This document shows, piece by piece, positions 50,831 through 63,480 of a stretch of 64,000 nt of DNA. The position numbers and the translations under genes were made by a program. The notes beneath the pieces were generated by a model. That model ran no database searches and was not told the origin of the DNA. It was given only the letters and a program-made list of their open reading frames with translations. This DNA comes from Stichopus chloronotus. Lineage: Eukaryota; Echinodermata; Holothuroidea; Aspidochirotida; Stichopodidae. The stretch spans positions 32,799,200-32,863,199 of the forward strand of contig CM037843.1 of assembly GCA_021234535.1 (NCBI GenBank). Reading direction: 5' to 3'. Position 1 is the stretch's first letter. The number at the start of each line of letters is the position of its first letter.

Positions 50831-53800
50831 AAAATGGACTATACAAGCCCCTTAATTTCCAGTTAATCCCTTCTACTGAAACTGCAACGCCAGATGTCCC
50901 ATCCACCAAGAAAAAAAGACAGGGTCTAACATACACACAGCACTACTTTAATGCAAAGTGTTCACAACTGGAAAAAACAGCGTTAAGTAGTTTACTAACC
51001 TTAGGCACAACACTTTCCCAATGGTCTTTAGCGTCTCTTTCCAAAAAATAGTTATAATTCTCTATCACATAACCTAGCACATGGTCCTCAAAGAGTGTGG
51101 ATGACAAAAATGCAGGTAAGACTATGTTAATGACAACTTACTAATATAGCAAGATTACAAATTAACAAATAACACTACTTAAACATCACACAGCCATCAC
51201 TGAATGCTTAAGGTGTGAATAACTGTAGAACAACCACCACTGCTGTGTCTGAGACCATAATTTGGGGCATGGAAATTCAAAACTGGATTGTTGTTGCCTT
51301 ATCCTTCTCTGTCTGTTATGGATCAATGGGTGTAAAGAATCCTGAACCTGCACCTGGCTACAATTGATATTTTAAGGCACGTGTTATTAATATCAAGGTC
51401 TGCCCGTGGCAAGCATGCGATGCATTCTCCTATCAAGGGTTTCAAACTAAACAAAGATGTTCAGAATTACGTTCTCAATTCTTCACCGAGGGAGACATTT
51501 ACCCGGCGGTGCAGAAGGGAATAATAAAGGGACGAACTTGTATCACTGTAAAAGGTTCAACTTTCACAAGAATGCTCTGAAATTACCAAACAGAAAAGAG
51601 TGTGATTTGGTACCACAACAGTACTCTGTTGATGCAAAATGTAAATTTGTTCCTACACTGCAACATCTAATCAGAATTAGAGCTTGGTAGGGCAAATGTG
51701 TAAATAAATCTGACCTTAAAATGATCAGTTTGGGCAGAAAATGATGCAATGATTCAATCAAAGTTGTGATAGGATGCCAATCAGTGAGCTTATGGTCACA
51801 TGACAAATCCTCAAATGACTGATTGAATCAATGATGATAAGAAATCATGATAACATTGTACCACTTCAAAATCAGATTTAAAAATGAACTCCCAATGGAT
51901 TTTGCTTTTCTGATTACACATCACATTATTGTACCATTAGAAATAATCCGGCAAAATTTTTTCCCGTATTCTCAAATGTAACAAAATGCAAGATCTTTGT
52001 TGACCTTTCTGTTATGTTACAATGCATTGCAAATTGGAAATGTGGATTTTAATGTCTTTGGTTTTTTTTTATGAATACAGTCCTAAACAAGCACACAATG
52101 CTTATATCAATGTGGGTTAGTAAACCATGGGCTATCATCTATTGAAAGGCCATCAACATTTCATGGTCAATGCATTAAAATTGCTCTTCTTTGAAGACAG
52201 AGACCAAGAACTGTAACATACTGTAAATTTGGAAAACCAAAATCTTACTACCATCTTTCCTCTCAAAAAATTACTTGGTATGATTCACATTCTTTGCCAA
52301 GTTTAGATTAAATCAATGCACTACTGCAATATTCCCCAAAACAGTTTTAACTCACATCAATAAAAGTTTAAGAGATGTTTGCACTACAGTGAGTCAAACC
52401 ATGGTACACTCTGTCCACAGTTAGGCTACAAGGGCCTCGGTAACATGAAAATACAAGTTACCTTAGGCTATGAGTTCATTGTTAAGTCATAATACCAAAT
52501 TCTGCTTGCACATGTGCTGTACATTAGAGGCATAACAAAGTGTTCATACTTTAGGCAAACATTTTTAATTTCGTCGCTCATACAAAGTATGGTAGTGAAC
52601 TTTAGACCCAGGTAGATATTTCAGAAGCAGGTCTTGACATTGTCAGTCAGGTATCAGAGTACTCGGTTCAAACACTTGTAAGTGGTCTGCGATTCATAAA
52701 CTTACAAACTGCAGCAATATGATTTTGACATGTATCCAGGGTAGGTTCAAGTAAGATTTATCATATATGCTGGGAACGACTGATATTAATTTGTACATAT
52801 CGACATTAACACAACTAAATGCTATCTTCCATAACATTGCCAGCAATTGACAGTATGACATGTAATATTCTGCCACTGATGAACCATTGCAAGCTGCTCG
52901 CAAAAACAACAGCATCAAAATATTCATGAAGTTTTATCCTGACAGATAATTTGGAAAATATCTCTTTGAGAATGACATGCTAAAAGTACATGTGTATTGT
53001 CTTATTACCACTTGAAGAATATCAGCCACACACACACAAACATCTTGTTACCAAAGAGCTATTCAACTAGAAAACTCTGATAGATAGACTGCCTGTGGAC
53101 AAGTCTCAAAGAAAAGCATCATTTAACTATGCACTGGAATCCTACAGTTACAAAACAGAAAAAGTGTGACTAGGTATAAAGCAAGAAAATTGAATGAAAA
53201 CTTACAGCTTTGCATTCACGCAAAAAAAAGAAGGAAAAAAGAAGAGAATGTGCTTGGTATTCCCCTGTTCACTGGCTGGATGAATGAATCTGTTCTACAA
53301 TACAATCTAACATGTTTTCCTGACCTACATACTTCACAGTGAGGAAGATGCCCGGAGGATACAAAACTTCAGTAATTTAATTTAGGGAACATTTCAGCCG
53401 CTTTGAAAGCTGTTGAGGGCTCGGTGTGGACCGGAATATTAAAAATATTGCATCCAGAGACTTTTAACAGGTCTTAGGGAGGTTAATGCATCGATCCGCT
53501 GGATGCTCCGAGAGAGGTGTTGATCTTAGAAAATATGAGCGGAGTATGTACACATCCTCCCAATAATGAGAGAATGGAATGGATGAAGGGAACATACATC
53601 TCTCTAGGTGAACCAAATACGCAAGCCAAGAATAGAAGGAGCTTAATCATTGCCTGACAATGGTGTTTACTTTCTCAAAAAGTCTTAAAATTTTCACTTC
53701 TATCGAGATGGATAAATAAAGGAGGCTGTCATCGTCCATGCCATCGTCTTTACCAGCAAAGGTCAAATAAGTGCGTTATTGTTGCAACGGGGAGATGTGA

Positions 53801-54323
53801 GGAAAAATGTCCTCCATGAAAGAGACAACAACAGACAGAGGGATGGACTGTTTGACTTATGCGGGGCCCACAAAAAAGTAAAAGTCACTGCTGGATAGAC
53901 CAGGTATGAGGAGAGAGACTTACGGAAGGTACGGGCAAGGAGAATATGACAAGGAAAGGAGGATGACAAAAAAAAAAAAATCAATGAAATCGATGTTTAG
54001 TGAATATTCCTTAAATGAAACTATATTACACAACCATATAATACACACATCTGCTACTAATGAACTTGTTTCAAGATAGTCGTTTGATGTGATTCTAAAA
54101 TGCAAAGGCTTGCATGGAAGCAGAGGGGCACCATTTGATTAAATCACTTCTGCTACAACCTAAGAGTCTTTTGTGAATCCCCAGCAAACGTGAAACTCTG
54201 ACGTCAGTTTGTGCAAAGAATTTACGTCAGCACCTATCTCATTTTGGATTGGTCAAAAAAGGAAATGTGAAAGTACTATGAACAAATGCTACATAGAGAG
54301 GAAATTAAAAACACCAAACTTAC
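50831..54323. other. Intron 1, right end
   Basis: AT-rich with one GC-richer complex stretch at about 53390-53620 that might be conserved non-coding DNA. No supported exon before 54324. Confidence 0.4.
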
Positions 54324-54387
54324 GTTGCAGGATTCATGGTTAACAAACAGTCCATGGTCACCCATCTTAACTCCAATCAGTTCAAAC
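54324..54387 (-). CDS. TJAP1/BEGAIN-like: First recognisable coding exon of a TJAP1/BEGAIN-like scaffold protein
   Basis: This 64-base exon reads right to left. It follows a strong pyrimidine-rich acceptor ending in TAG (54388-54390) and ends at a consensus donor, GTAAGT (54323-54318). An ATG at 54365-54363 opens 14 codons, MGDHGLFVNHESCN, and the exon ends in phase 0. It therefore joins in frame to the exon at 23637. The 22 bases before the ATG are also open in the same frame, so the true start could lie in an exon further right, beyond 54387. I chose this ATG because it is the first one visible, in the favourable context AAGATGG. The short, non-helical N-terminus before a coiled coil resembles the family, but these 14 residues alone are not diagnostic. 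The assignment rests on the three downstream exons. The link to the next exon crosses a 30.7-kb intron and is inferred from phase and strand, not seen directly. Confidence 0.62.
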
Positions 54388-54999
54388 CTAGTCGAAATGA
54401 AAAGAAGGATAAAGTTAACACTATTGTTCTTTGTTTGACATTGTAATGTGCATGAAAAGTAAACGAAAACACTCCCTGTGGGAGGTTTCTTTTCACCTTT
54501 GCAATGCCATGAAAATAATGCTTTCTACATTCCTAATACAGTTCAGTGACAAATAACACAATTCAATCTATGAAAATCAAATCAACTAAAGAATCTTCTT
54601 GTTTGGTATTCGCAATCTTGCCCTAAAAAGAACTAAAAATGAATACATATTTCTCACAACATATTATGATCATTATTCTGTTTACAAAAAACAAGTAATA
54701 AATGTCAACAGTAATATTGTCTTCTTTACACTGTTTTAATACCCAAATGATCATCTCTAACGTTTAACTTCACTATGCAGCTCTGCACTTGGCATGGTAC
54801 GTCAGAGTCAACCTCTTGTGTTGAGAAAGGTAAATTGAGGAGTGAAGTGAAGAGTTAAATACAAAGTCATGAGCAACCTACACCACAATCATATTGAGAG
54901 AGGGACAACATACACTGCAGTGATATTGTCAGGGAAAAACATCAACATCATCTCTTACTGATGCAGAAACCACTACTAGAATCCAAAAAACTTCTTGGG

Positions 55000-55350
55000 T
55001 TGGGAATGAACTACATGTGGTGACATACTCACCTCGTATAACCTATGCATTACTGTATTGACTATGGTCTGGCATCTGGCAATTGTGTGTGTGTATCTGG
55101 TCACCGACCACCCTTCCATAATTGCCAGCCTTAAAGTAAAGTTTCCTGCACTCATAGTAGCAGATTGCCAGATGCCAGATCATAGACAACACTGTAATGT
55201 ATACGTAATATGAGGTGAGGTGGTTTGCGCTGTGAATTGACATCACCCAAAGTTGTGCAATCCCCACAACTTCCTGGTGTGAGTATTCACGAGTGACTAT
55301 ACTTACTCTTTGCCTCACTAATGCATACATTTAACCCATGCGCAAATCGT
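55000..55350. mobile_element. MITE family E, copy 2, with 57-bp foldback arms
   Basis: The left arm (about 55030-55088: CTCACCTCGTATAACC, CTATGCATTACTGTATTGAC, TCTGGCATCTGGCAATT) is an imperfect reverse complement of 55163-55225, about 75 bases away. It is followed by CAATCCCCACAACTTCCTGG (55259) and the arm TTACTCTTTGCCTCACTAAT (55305), shared with the copies at 45590 and 62630. The element could fold into a long hairpin. Confidence 0.72.
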
Positions 55351-58030
55351 CCTCGAAACTAGTTCTACAGTAGCACCGCTCCCTCTACTATGTGAATTCA
55401 CAGTTCTAAGTTTCACAGTGGGAAGCTTTGTTGGAAGTTGAGGGAAAATCTTTGTTTCTGTATGATGTCATATGATGTCACATTAGGAGCAGATTCATGC
55501 ATGAGCTATATCTCCACAATAATTGAAAATGCTTCTACTTTGCACATACTGTCATGAATTTGTCTGAAACTTGCACACAACCTTTCTTAAGTAGTAGGCC
55601 ATTTGAGGTATTCAGGAATTTGTGGTGTGAGGTCCAATGTGGGCCCCATGGCTCACTTTAGGAAATTGGGCAAAATGGTCATCCATGGCCTTCCTCCTAC
55701 AGATTAACTCCAAAGAAGTGAATGAGATACTGTGGTTAATATCTTAACAAGTTCTGAAATTTGATAACCAAACTACCACATTGCACAGCCAAGGGTCATA
55801 CATGCCTATCTATTTGGCTGTCAAATATTCATACAACTCTATCATAGAATGTGAGCATACTGTGAAATGAAGCATATGGTCTAAATATATCAAAACATCA
55901 ATACCACACACACTGCCTTGACTGAGACCCATATACAACAAGACAAAAAAAGAAAAATTTGAAAGCAACTAAATAGACTCAAAGTAAGATTACTTTACTC
56001 TGCAGAAACTGAGCAAACTGTGAAAGTGGTTCATTCTTCTTTTTGCACCAACTCAATAGTTTCCTATCATTCTTAAACTTTACTTTCATTATGAAGTGCT
56101 TAAACTTACTGAAGAATACAATCTGAAAATAGATATTCTAATGAACACTTTGACTAGCACCACCCCTTTGCCTACTCCCTATCCATCATAACATTTTGGT
56201 TCAGTTGATCTGGAATTTGGAACCTTCCAGTAAGTTGAGGTTTCAGTATGCAAGTACCCATGTCCAATATCATGATTTGACAAACGGCTACAAACAGTGG
56301 TGGCGCTATTGGTAATTTCAGTAATTTGAAAGCAATAGAAATGCTTACTTGGTCAATGCACAGGGGTTTTCTATTTTCCCACTGTGGTGAAACACTTTGG
56401 TAACCACCCATCAATTAAGTTGTAGCATATTGACCCTTACGACACTAAAGTTGTTCATCCCAATACCGTGAAGCCTATCCAGATGAATTGTGCATAATAC
56501 TTTCATCAAATAGCCACAAGACAACAGAAATGGAGTTACTGCCACTAACTACAAGGAAAGTTTTTGGAACAACAGCCAGAGATGTACACAATTGTTACCT
56601 GTATTATATAACGATACTCAAAATGATCCAAATAAGCTTTAATTCAAAGAGAAGTACTAAACTTCTCTCTTATGACAGGTGACCAAATGAGGGCTCACAA
56701 AAGTGCTAGATGTCAGCATCAGAATGCATTATAACACATTGCAGGAATGAGAGAGCACACACACTGGAAATTTGACATTTTAGTAAGTATTCTCCATGCT
56801 TTTAAAGGTTGCATGACTAGCTTATAGAAAAGGGCACCCTTCATTCAGAAGTTGCAAACATAAACCCTCCTTGAAAATCCGTTGGAATTTTGTTTATATC
56901 TTTTACCGTTTTTTAGATATGACTTTTCAAAGTTTGAGAAAAATGCAAAACAAATGAGGTAGAGTGTTGCACAGTGTCAGTATTTTCTTTTTTTAAGACA
57001 ATCTATTTTGCCTCTTAATTACTTTACTATCTGAGTTTCACATTGGTAAGTGATAATGATACTTTTGAAGAAAAATACATGCTTCCAAAATAAAATTCTC
57101 AAATGTCCTCGAAAATTCTCAAATGTTATCGAAATAAAGGTTACATAAACAAACGATTAACATGAGACTTATCATAGGAGTCCATCTCTTGATGTCACAA
57201 ATGTGCATACTTAGCCAATGTTTATTCATGATGCAGTTGGGAGACACTAATTTTCCTGTAAATTGGTAAACCTTCGATGGATTTTGATGGAATTTGTTGC
57301 AATTTTTAATATTTTCAATGTTTAATGCGCCCAATGCTCCAAAATGTCATTTTCATGTCACATGACCTTTAAATGAAGAGAGTTCTACTTGCAAATGCAT
57401 AAATTTACCAACACCGAGGCATACCCAACCAGGTAAACAAGCATGGCACTTGAATCGAAGAATCCTTCAATCAGAGAAAATTATTGCCAAGGATGAAAAT
57501 GAATCCTTGAAAGGCTTTAATTTATTAAATTTGTTTGCCAACATGAACCTTCAAGTTCTTTCCCTTGATCAATGCTGGAATGGGTTCGCTTGAGGTGCAT
57601 CCATAATGGAATCTAATATCTCGGAGGACAGAATTAATCTGTCTCCCATCATCATCTGGAGTATTACTTAGTTACTCATCAAGGAGGAGTCCACCAGAGG
57701 AGATGGGACAGATGATGCAGTATTATGAAGAACCTTGAAAAATAATGTCACATCGAAAAAGATGTACACTGCCACACATTTGAATAATTTAAAAGTGAAA
57801 AACTCATAATGAACATCAGACTGAAAAACATTTTTGGTTGAAGTAGAACTTGTTTCAAATGTATGTCTGGCTAAGTCGTGCTGTGACAGATCACAAGTTA
57901 AAAGCAGACATAGCCTCCCGGGGAGAGAGGGTAGGTAATCTCTATCCACAGAGAGCTTACTCATGCAATTCAAAGAGGAGGTAAGGTGACAGTAATTTCC
58001 CTCTGTACAACCATCTCTATCTTCTCTGAC
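55351..58030. other. Upstream sequence without recognised element
   Basis: AT-rich. The stretch 57400-57660 is complex and non-repetitive, with GTAAACAA (Fox-like), TAATCT (Otx-like) and TTAATTTA motifs, so it might be regulatory; this is only a motif impression. Confidence 0.35.
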
Positions 58031-58033
58031 TCT

Positions 58034-58046
58034 CCCCCCCCCCCCC
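58034..58046. repeat. Run of 13 C within a pyrimidine-rich tract
   Basis: The C run is embedded in a CT-rich region and followed to about 58310 by CCACC-rich sequence. Confidence 0.9.
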
Positions 58047-58319
58047 TCTCTTCTCTCTAATAAATAAGGAAATAATAGGGATATTCCATACTCATTCAAT
58101 GGTATAGTCCAATGAGACCTACAATATATCTTTTTCCAGTCTTTCATACTCTCCTCAGAGTTTGCTCAGTCTCATTTGCCCATCCTACCACCACCGTTTC
58201 ATAACCACCACTTTCTTGCACTGCCACCACTATCACCTCCATTGCAAGTACCATTCCTTGGTTAGACCACTTTCCCATTTCACCACCTTTACTGCCACTA
58301 TGAGCATCCCTTGTTTCTA

Positions 58320-61300
58320 TTTACAGAAAAGTAATTTAAGAGCACAATTTACCAGCAGTAAATAAACATAATTTACTAACAGAATAGGAGTCTTCAGAAG
58401 TTTTGATAGCTAAGTCTTATCCTCCTATTGAAGAAGAGTGTCTTCCTTTGACAATAAAAGAAAAAACAGAAAATCTTAAATATAAAAAGATCAAAAGGAC
58501 TTTGAACTTCATTTTCCATATCTGAAATACCAAGGTTAACTTTTTTTGTCCTTACGCTCTCATTTACAGCTCAATTAATCTCCTGATAACCTCTACTAGC
58601 AGATGACCTTTCTTAATATTCTAAAACAATAAAATATTACTACATTCCCACAAAAGCTTATAGGAGATGCTCTTCCACTGCCTCTTCATATTTTGTTCTA
58701 TTAAATTTGAGATAAGTTTTGCAAGTCGTCTGCCATAAAGTGTTTCATCAATATAGCTCAGTTGGTGAATAACTTTTCACATGGACAGCATGAAGGTAAT
58801 TGGGGGCGCTATTTCAGAAATTAAGATTCTCCTTCAGTGGTCACAAGAAAAGAGAGTGGATGAAGTATACCAAGATGAAACTCCTCTCACAAGATGTCTC
58901 CTCTCACAAAAAGTATGAGTATAGATTAGGGCCTCCCTTCAACCACCACCTTAACATTAAAAATGAGTGTAACTCCATAAAATGTCAGCCCAGTTACCAA
59001 GCCATGCAGAAAAAGGAAAAGTTTGACAGCAAAAATGTGTGATGGTATATGACATGAGATGAACATCCCCACCTACACATAATTTTCAAATCAACTTATT
59101 GCTTTATTTTTTATTCAGAGAATGAAACAAAATGTTCTTCTTTTTTCTATGGCTATTATGGATAGGAAGTAGCGAGAGAATGCTTAAAACAGAAAGAAAT
59201 GACACCTTTTTTTATTTGCAGTTATCATGGAAAAAGCAGCTAGGGTTAGAATGCACAAGAGAATGAAAATAAAAAACAGTTGCAATAAATTTATTGTACC
59301 ATTTTGTGAACACTAGGTGAATATGTGATTCATTCATTTGCATTCATTTCTTTTCAACATGCCATTATTTTAAAGCTATTTCACTTTGTTATAATATCAC
59401 ATATAACTTGTACAGGTCTGTAATGGATATTACGACTGAAATAAATCGAATTTATTTGAAAACTGTAAATTATAACAGACATCAACACAACAGAAGATGA
59501 CACCTTGAGCTGAAGAAAATTATGCAAATTTTCATTAAGAATACACAAGAGCAATGAGTCAGTATGTTTTCACTTATTTGTTCCTTCTTCCATTAAAGGC
59601 ACATAGTCATTAGAAGTTTATACCTTGAGGTACTGTACATGTAGAAGAAATCTTGGTTCTTCTATCACTGAGAGATTAGAGTAAATTGCTTCAATGGATC
59701 TGTATTACTGTAGTAATAGCTAACACAGAAAATATGGTATTCACTAAAAATGAATACTATCAATGTAGTCATACTTTCTTGCATTAATAAAACCTTATAA
59801 CATTTTGAACCATCTGATCATTAAAAAAAAAACAATTGTTTAACTGAAATTTCATATTCACTGTGTGGTTTTAATTGATGTTTCATAAATCAATATTTTA
59901 GCAGTTGCAAACTATGCTATTGGCCACTAGTTGATATGCGTGATCTCTCCAAATATTGAACAGAAGTGTACAAATTGTATAATCTGCACAGCCCAAGTTC
60001 TCATTTCTGGTGCAAAGTCATATGTAGCTGTGGAAATGTGTAGCTATACAACTGTCCAGCTGTAACCAGCTACACTGCTTTGCACATAAACGATGAGTGT
60101 ACATTTTTGAATGAAATAATTCAAAGCGATTAAAGTTCTGAAAAAAAAAAAACCAGATTACTTTCTTGAATGCCTTTAAAATTCTACACATTCTTGTTTC
60201 AACATGGAGATCACTGTGAAGTGTACTGGCTGTAATTTCAGAGCTCATTGTAAGGAGAATTACTCTATAGTACTTCAGCTCTGACTGAATTTTCTTGGTT
60301 TGAGTTTTCATTCTGACTCTTTTGCAGTCCAACAAACTTATGAGCAGATTACACTTTGTACTGACGGTTGATGTTGATGCGGGCAAAGTGACAACTCTAA
60401 AGGTGTCTGCATCTGAAATGACCCAGTAAAGATGCAATGAAGGCTGTCACATATTACGATGTACAAAGATATAATCCTGTCCCCACACAGGATCATACGA
60501 AGATCACAAAGATCATATCAGAAAAGTAGTGTAGGTATGTGAGGAACTACGTAAATTCCATAAGAAATCATGCCGTGCACATTACCTGATTATACAGAAT
60601 TTCACATTCACCATAGCTGCTTGCATATTACATATTGAACGATCCCTTAATGATCATTTTAAAATTGATTGCAGTTTCAATTACAAATTCATCAATATCA
60701 AATAATTTAAAATGGAGATAGCAATACATCCTACTTGTCCATACTTCATTCGCCCTCAATACTTGATAACTATAAAAAAAAAAAAAAACTGAGGTAATAG
60801 CATTTACTGAGCTCTGCTTCACAGGATAAAGATTGAAAAACATCAAACAGAACATTTTAATGTATGCCACAGTTCATAATATATGTCAATGTAGCATTCA
60901 TGCGATATTAATTCCTCGATTGCAACTGATGCATGTTTTTTTTTTCTGGATGTTGCTCTACAGAATGAGATCTTGAGGCAGAGAAGCAACCTGTAGAATC
61001 TAATCCTACAATTTAAACAGATGAGTTTTGTCTACTCTTCATTATTTATTCAACTCATAGTAAAGACCGGTCTTCATATACCGCATCTTAAAAAACTTGT
61101 AGGCATCACGAAGTAGCTTGTTACGATTCTTTATGTCAAGTGGATGCTACGGAAACACAGAATTTATAGGAAAATCACGAATCTTCAACACTGTTTAAAT
61201 ATCCAATGCGTTGCCATTTAAAGTAAAAAAAAAAAGAATTATGTTCAGTTTCCTTTATCTATCAATATCTATCATGGAGTAATGTTTCATTCTAACAGCA

Positions 61301-61640
61301 TAGAAGCAACTTTGTTTTCCTGAGATGTAGAATAAAAGTTTGATAATATCACGGCACCTGTTCAAGAATTAATCACAATTTTCGAGAACATAAAGAATTT
61401 TGCACTCAGTGCTACACCTCCTATACCTGGACTACAATATCAACACCCAAATTACATGGATCTTCCAATTGCATCTCATTATAATGAGAACTGCTAAACA
61501 TCTTTGCTGATAATGTCATTGCAACAGAAACAAGTGTAAAGGTCACAAAAACTGTACTTCCAAAGTTAAATTTTCATTGAGATGCAAAACATGATCCATT
61601 AAGAAAGCCCATTTTAGTGCCATAATAAATATATATATAT
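58320..61640. other. Upstream sequence without recognised element
   Basis: Very AT-rich with A/T homopolymers. TAGCTCAGTTGG at 58754-58765 matches a tRNA A box, but the rest of the cloverleaf and a B box are absent. Confidence 0.4.
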
Positions 61641-62055
61641 TTTGGAGTTTCTGTTTTCTAGAGAAATAAATCTTGGAGCTTGCTTCTTTTTTTTTGTCAC
61701 GAAAAAATGTTGGAGCTTCTGTTCCTCTCAAGAAATACATTGGTTTATGCTGTTTTTTTTTTTGTTTGCTTGAGTTTTTTAAAAAGATTTTTAAGGCAAA
61801 CTGTTTTCTTTCTCTAAAAAATAAACTTTGGAGTTTCTTGACAAATGGATTTTAAGCAAACTGTTCTTTTGACCACTATATGTTGGAGTTTCTGTTTTGT
61901 TTCTCTTTGAGAAATATTTCAAGCAAATTGTTACTTCCAGAAATATATCTTAGTATGTCTTTTCTTTGTAAAAAGAAAATCCAACATTTATTCCCCCCCC
62001 CCCCGAAAAAACGAACAAAAACTCAAACATTAATTTCTTGAAAAACAGAAACTCG
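61641..62055. repeat. Degenerate tandem repeat with an inverted copy
   Basis: TTGGAGYTTCTGTTTTC followed by GAGAAATA recurs at 61641, 61709, 61827 and 61881. An inverted copy, TTTCTTGAAAAACAGAAACTC, lies at 62033-62053. A run of 12 C sits between them at 61993-62004. Confidence 0.65.
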
Positions 62056-62629
62056 AGAAAATATTGGCTATGGCACTAACAGGCATTCGTGATGCATGAC
62101 CCCTGAACAACAATCGGTAACTCTCCATTGCGCAGAAAATGCAGTCACTCCCATGGTGATTCATGAATGGTTCCCCTCTACTATGTGATACCCTTTTTTG
62201 TTGTAGAACTGCTTAATTTTGTAGCAAAACATCTTGCTTACAAAGTACTGATCTTAAAGACAAAAACTCATCCCCCCAGACAGTTTCAATTCTCGCAACC
62301 ACCTACCTCTAGTCCCTCCCTCAGCCTGTCTTAAATTCCTCCACATGTGTAATCAAAACAATGGATCCCTGTGCATGCTGTGTACAAGCTGCTCTGCATC
62401 TTTCGACTTTGCTGTCAATCTAAGAGTACTGCAACTTAGAACCAGTTGAGAATTTTGCTTTCCGGGAGGTAAAAATATAGCCTAGGGTGATGCAATACAG
62501 CCTTTAAGCATCACGATGAAAAATATTTGTAAAGGAAATGAGAAGAGAATTTCAAGAATTTCATTTGTCAAAATAAAGCACAGATGATCGCTTATTCCCT
62601 TTAAAGAACAGGCAAATATCATTAATGCA

Positions 62630-63000
62630 ATATAAACTCCCCACAACTTACTGGTGTGAGTACTCACGAAAGACTTCACTTACCCCTTGCTCATACTAAT
62701 GAGCAAGGGAGGCAGAATGGAATGAATTTTAAGAGAACGTGAAAATACTATAAACAAAACATAAGAATGCTGAAGGTTTGATTCAGCAGGATTTTGACTG
62801 CCACTCGATGAGAAATCAGGGAACCATCCAAAAACTTGTGTTGGTGGCAGAGCAAAAGTCTAACGATGAAGAGCGTAGAGGGCGCGGTGCGAGAACGAAT
62901 TATTCAAGAGCGTATTTTGGCTTGTCTAACAATGCATAAGTATGAGCAAGGGGAAAGTATATGTCTATGATGTGAATACAAATGAAAACATTCAATGTTC
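62630..63000. mobile_element. MITE family E, copy 3
   Basis: Arms with CACTTACCCCTTGCTCATAC (62678-62697) and its inverted counterpart GTATGAGCAAGGGGAAAGTA (62940-62959) enclose about 240 bases, including a GCGCGGTGCGAGAACGA block that is homologous to sequence next to copies 1 and 2. No coding potential. Confidence 0.7.
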
Positions 63001-63299
63001 TTTTAACAACGTTTTCAGACTTAAAACCTCTGCTGACCTCACAAAATATTTAATACCCATCAAAAACAAATCACTCTAAAAGATCTGAACATCAAATAGC
63101 TGATTCACTGACATGGCAACTTTGGATTCAAGATTTAACATCTCTCTATTTACTGACAAAAACTGTTCAAAGGACAATGGTATTATAGTAAATATAGGTC
63201 CACTGTACGTTGGCTGCATCATGAAGGTATTACAGTGAGGTCCATAGGCCATAACATAAACACAGATTAATGGTGTCTGAACCAGATTGTGCTTCTGCA

Positions 63300-63480
63300 G
63301 TGAGGTGACTTAATTATTACACTGACATTTCTGATTGACCTCAAGTGACCTTGGACTTCAACTAGACCTCTTTTTGAAGTAACGGATATAACGCTAGTCA
63401 TCACTGGCTACCACACTTACAGAGTAATTTGTTAGTTCAATCTACTTCTTGAGATATATTGTTTACGAGGTTTTCAGACT
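63300..63480. repeat. Diverged single monomer (copy D) of the 145-bp family
   Basis: GACCTCAAGTGACCTTGGACTT and, further right, TTCTTGAGATATATTGTTTACG plus AGGTTTTCAGACTTTT match the array monomer order. The half-site block is partly lost. Confidence 0.6.

Larger units (their letters stand above)
23638..54323 (-). other. Intron 1 (30.7 kb) of the TJAP1/BEGAIN-like gene
   Basis: The intron is inferred from the matched donor at 54323 and acceptor at 23638. It is AT-rich and holds dispersed tandem repeats, MITE copies and no convincing nested gene. An unplaced exon inside it cannot be excluded, because very short exons are hard to see by eye. Its size fits the regulatory first introns often seen in metazoan scaffold genes, but no specific enhancer is proven. 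Confidence 0.65.

Noticed and set aside
57668..58147. Longest open frame (159 codons, minus strand)
   Set aside because: No recognisable domain, a Gly-run caused by the poly-C tract, no splice context and composition expected of translated intron sequence.
58754..58765. TAGCTCAGTTGG, an exact tRNA A-box-like match
   Set aside because: No B box or cloverleaf follows; at most a SINE relic.
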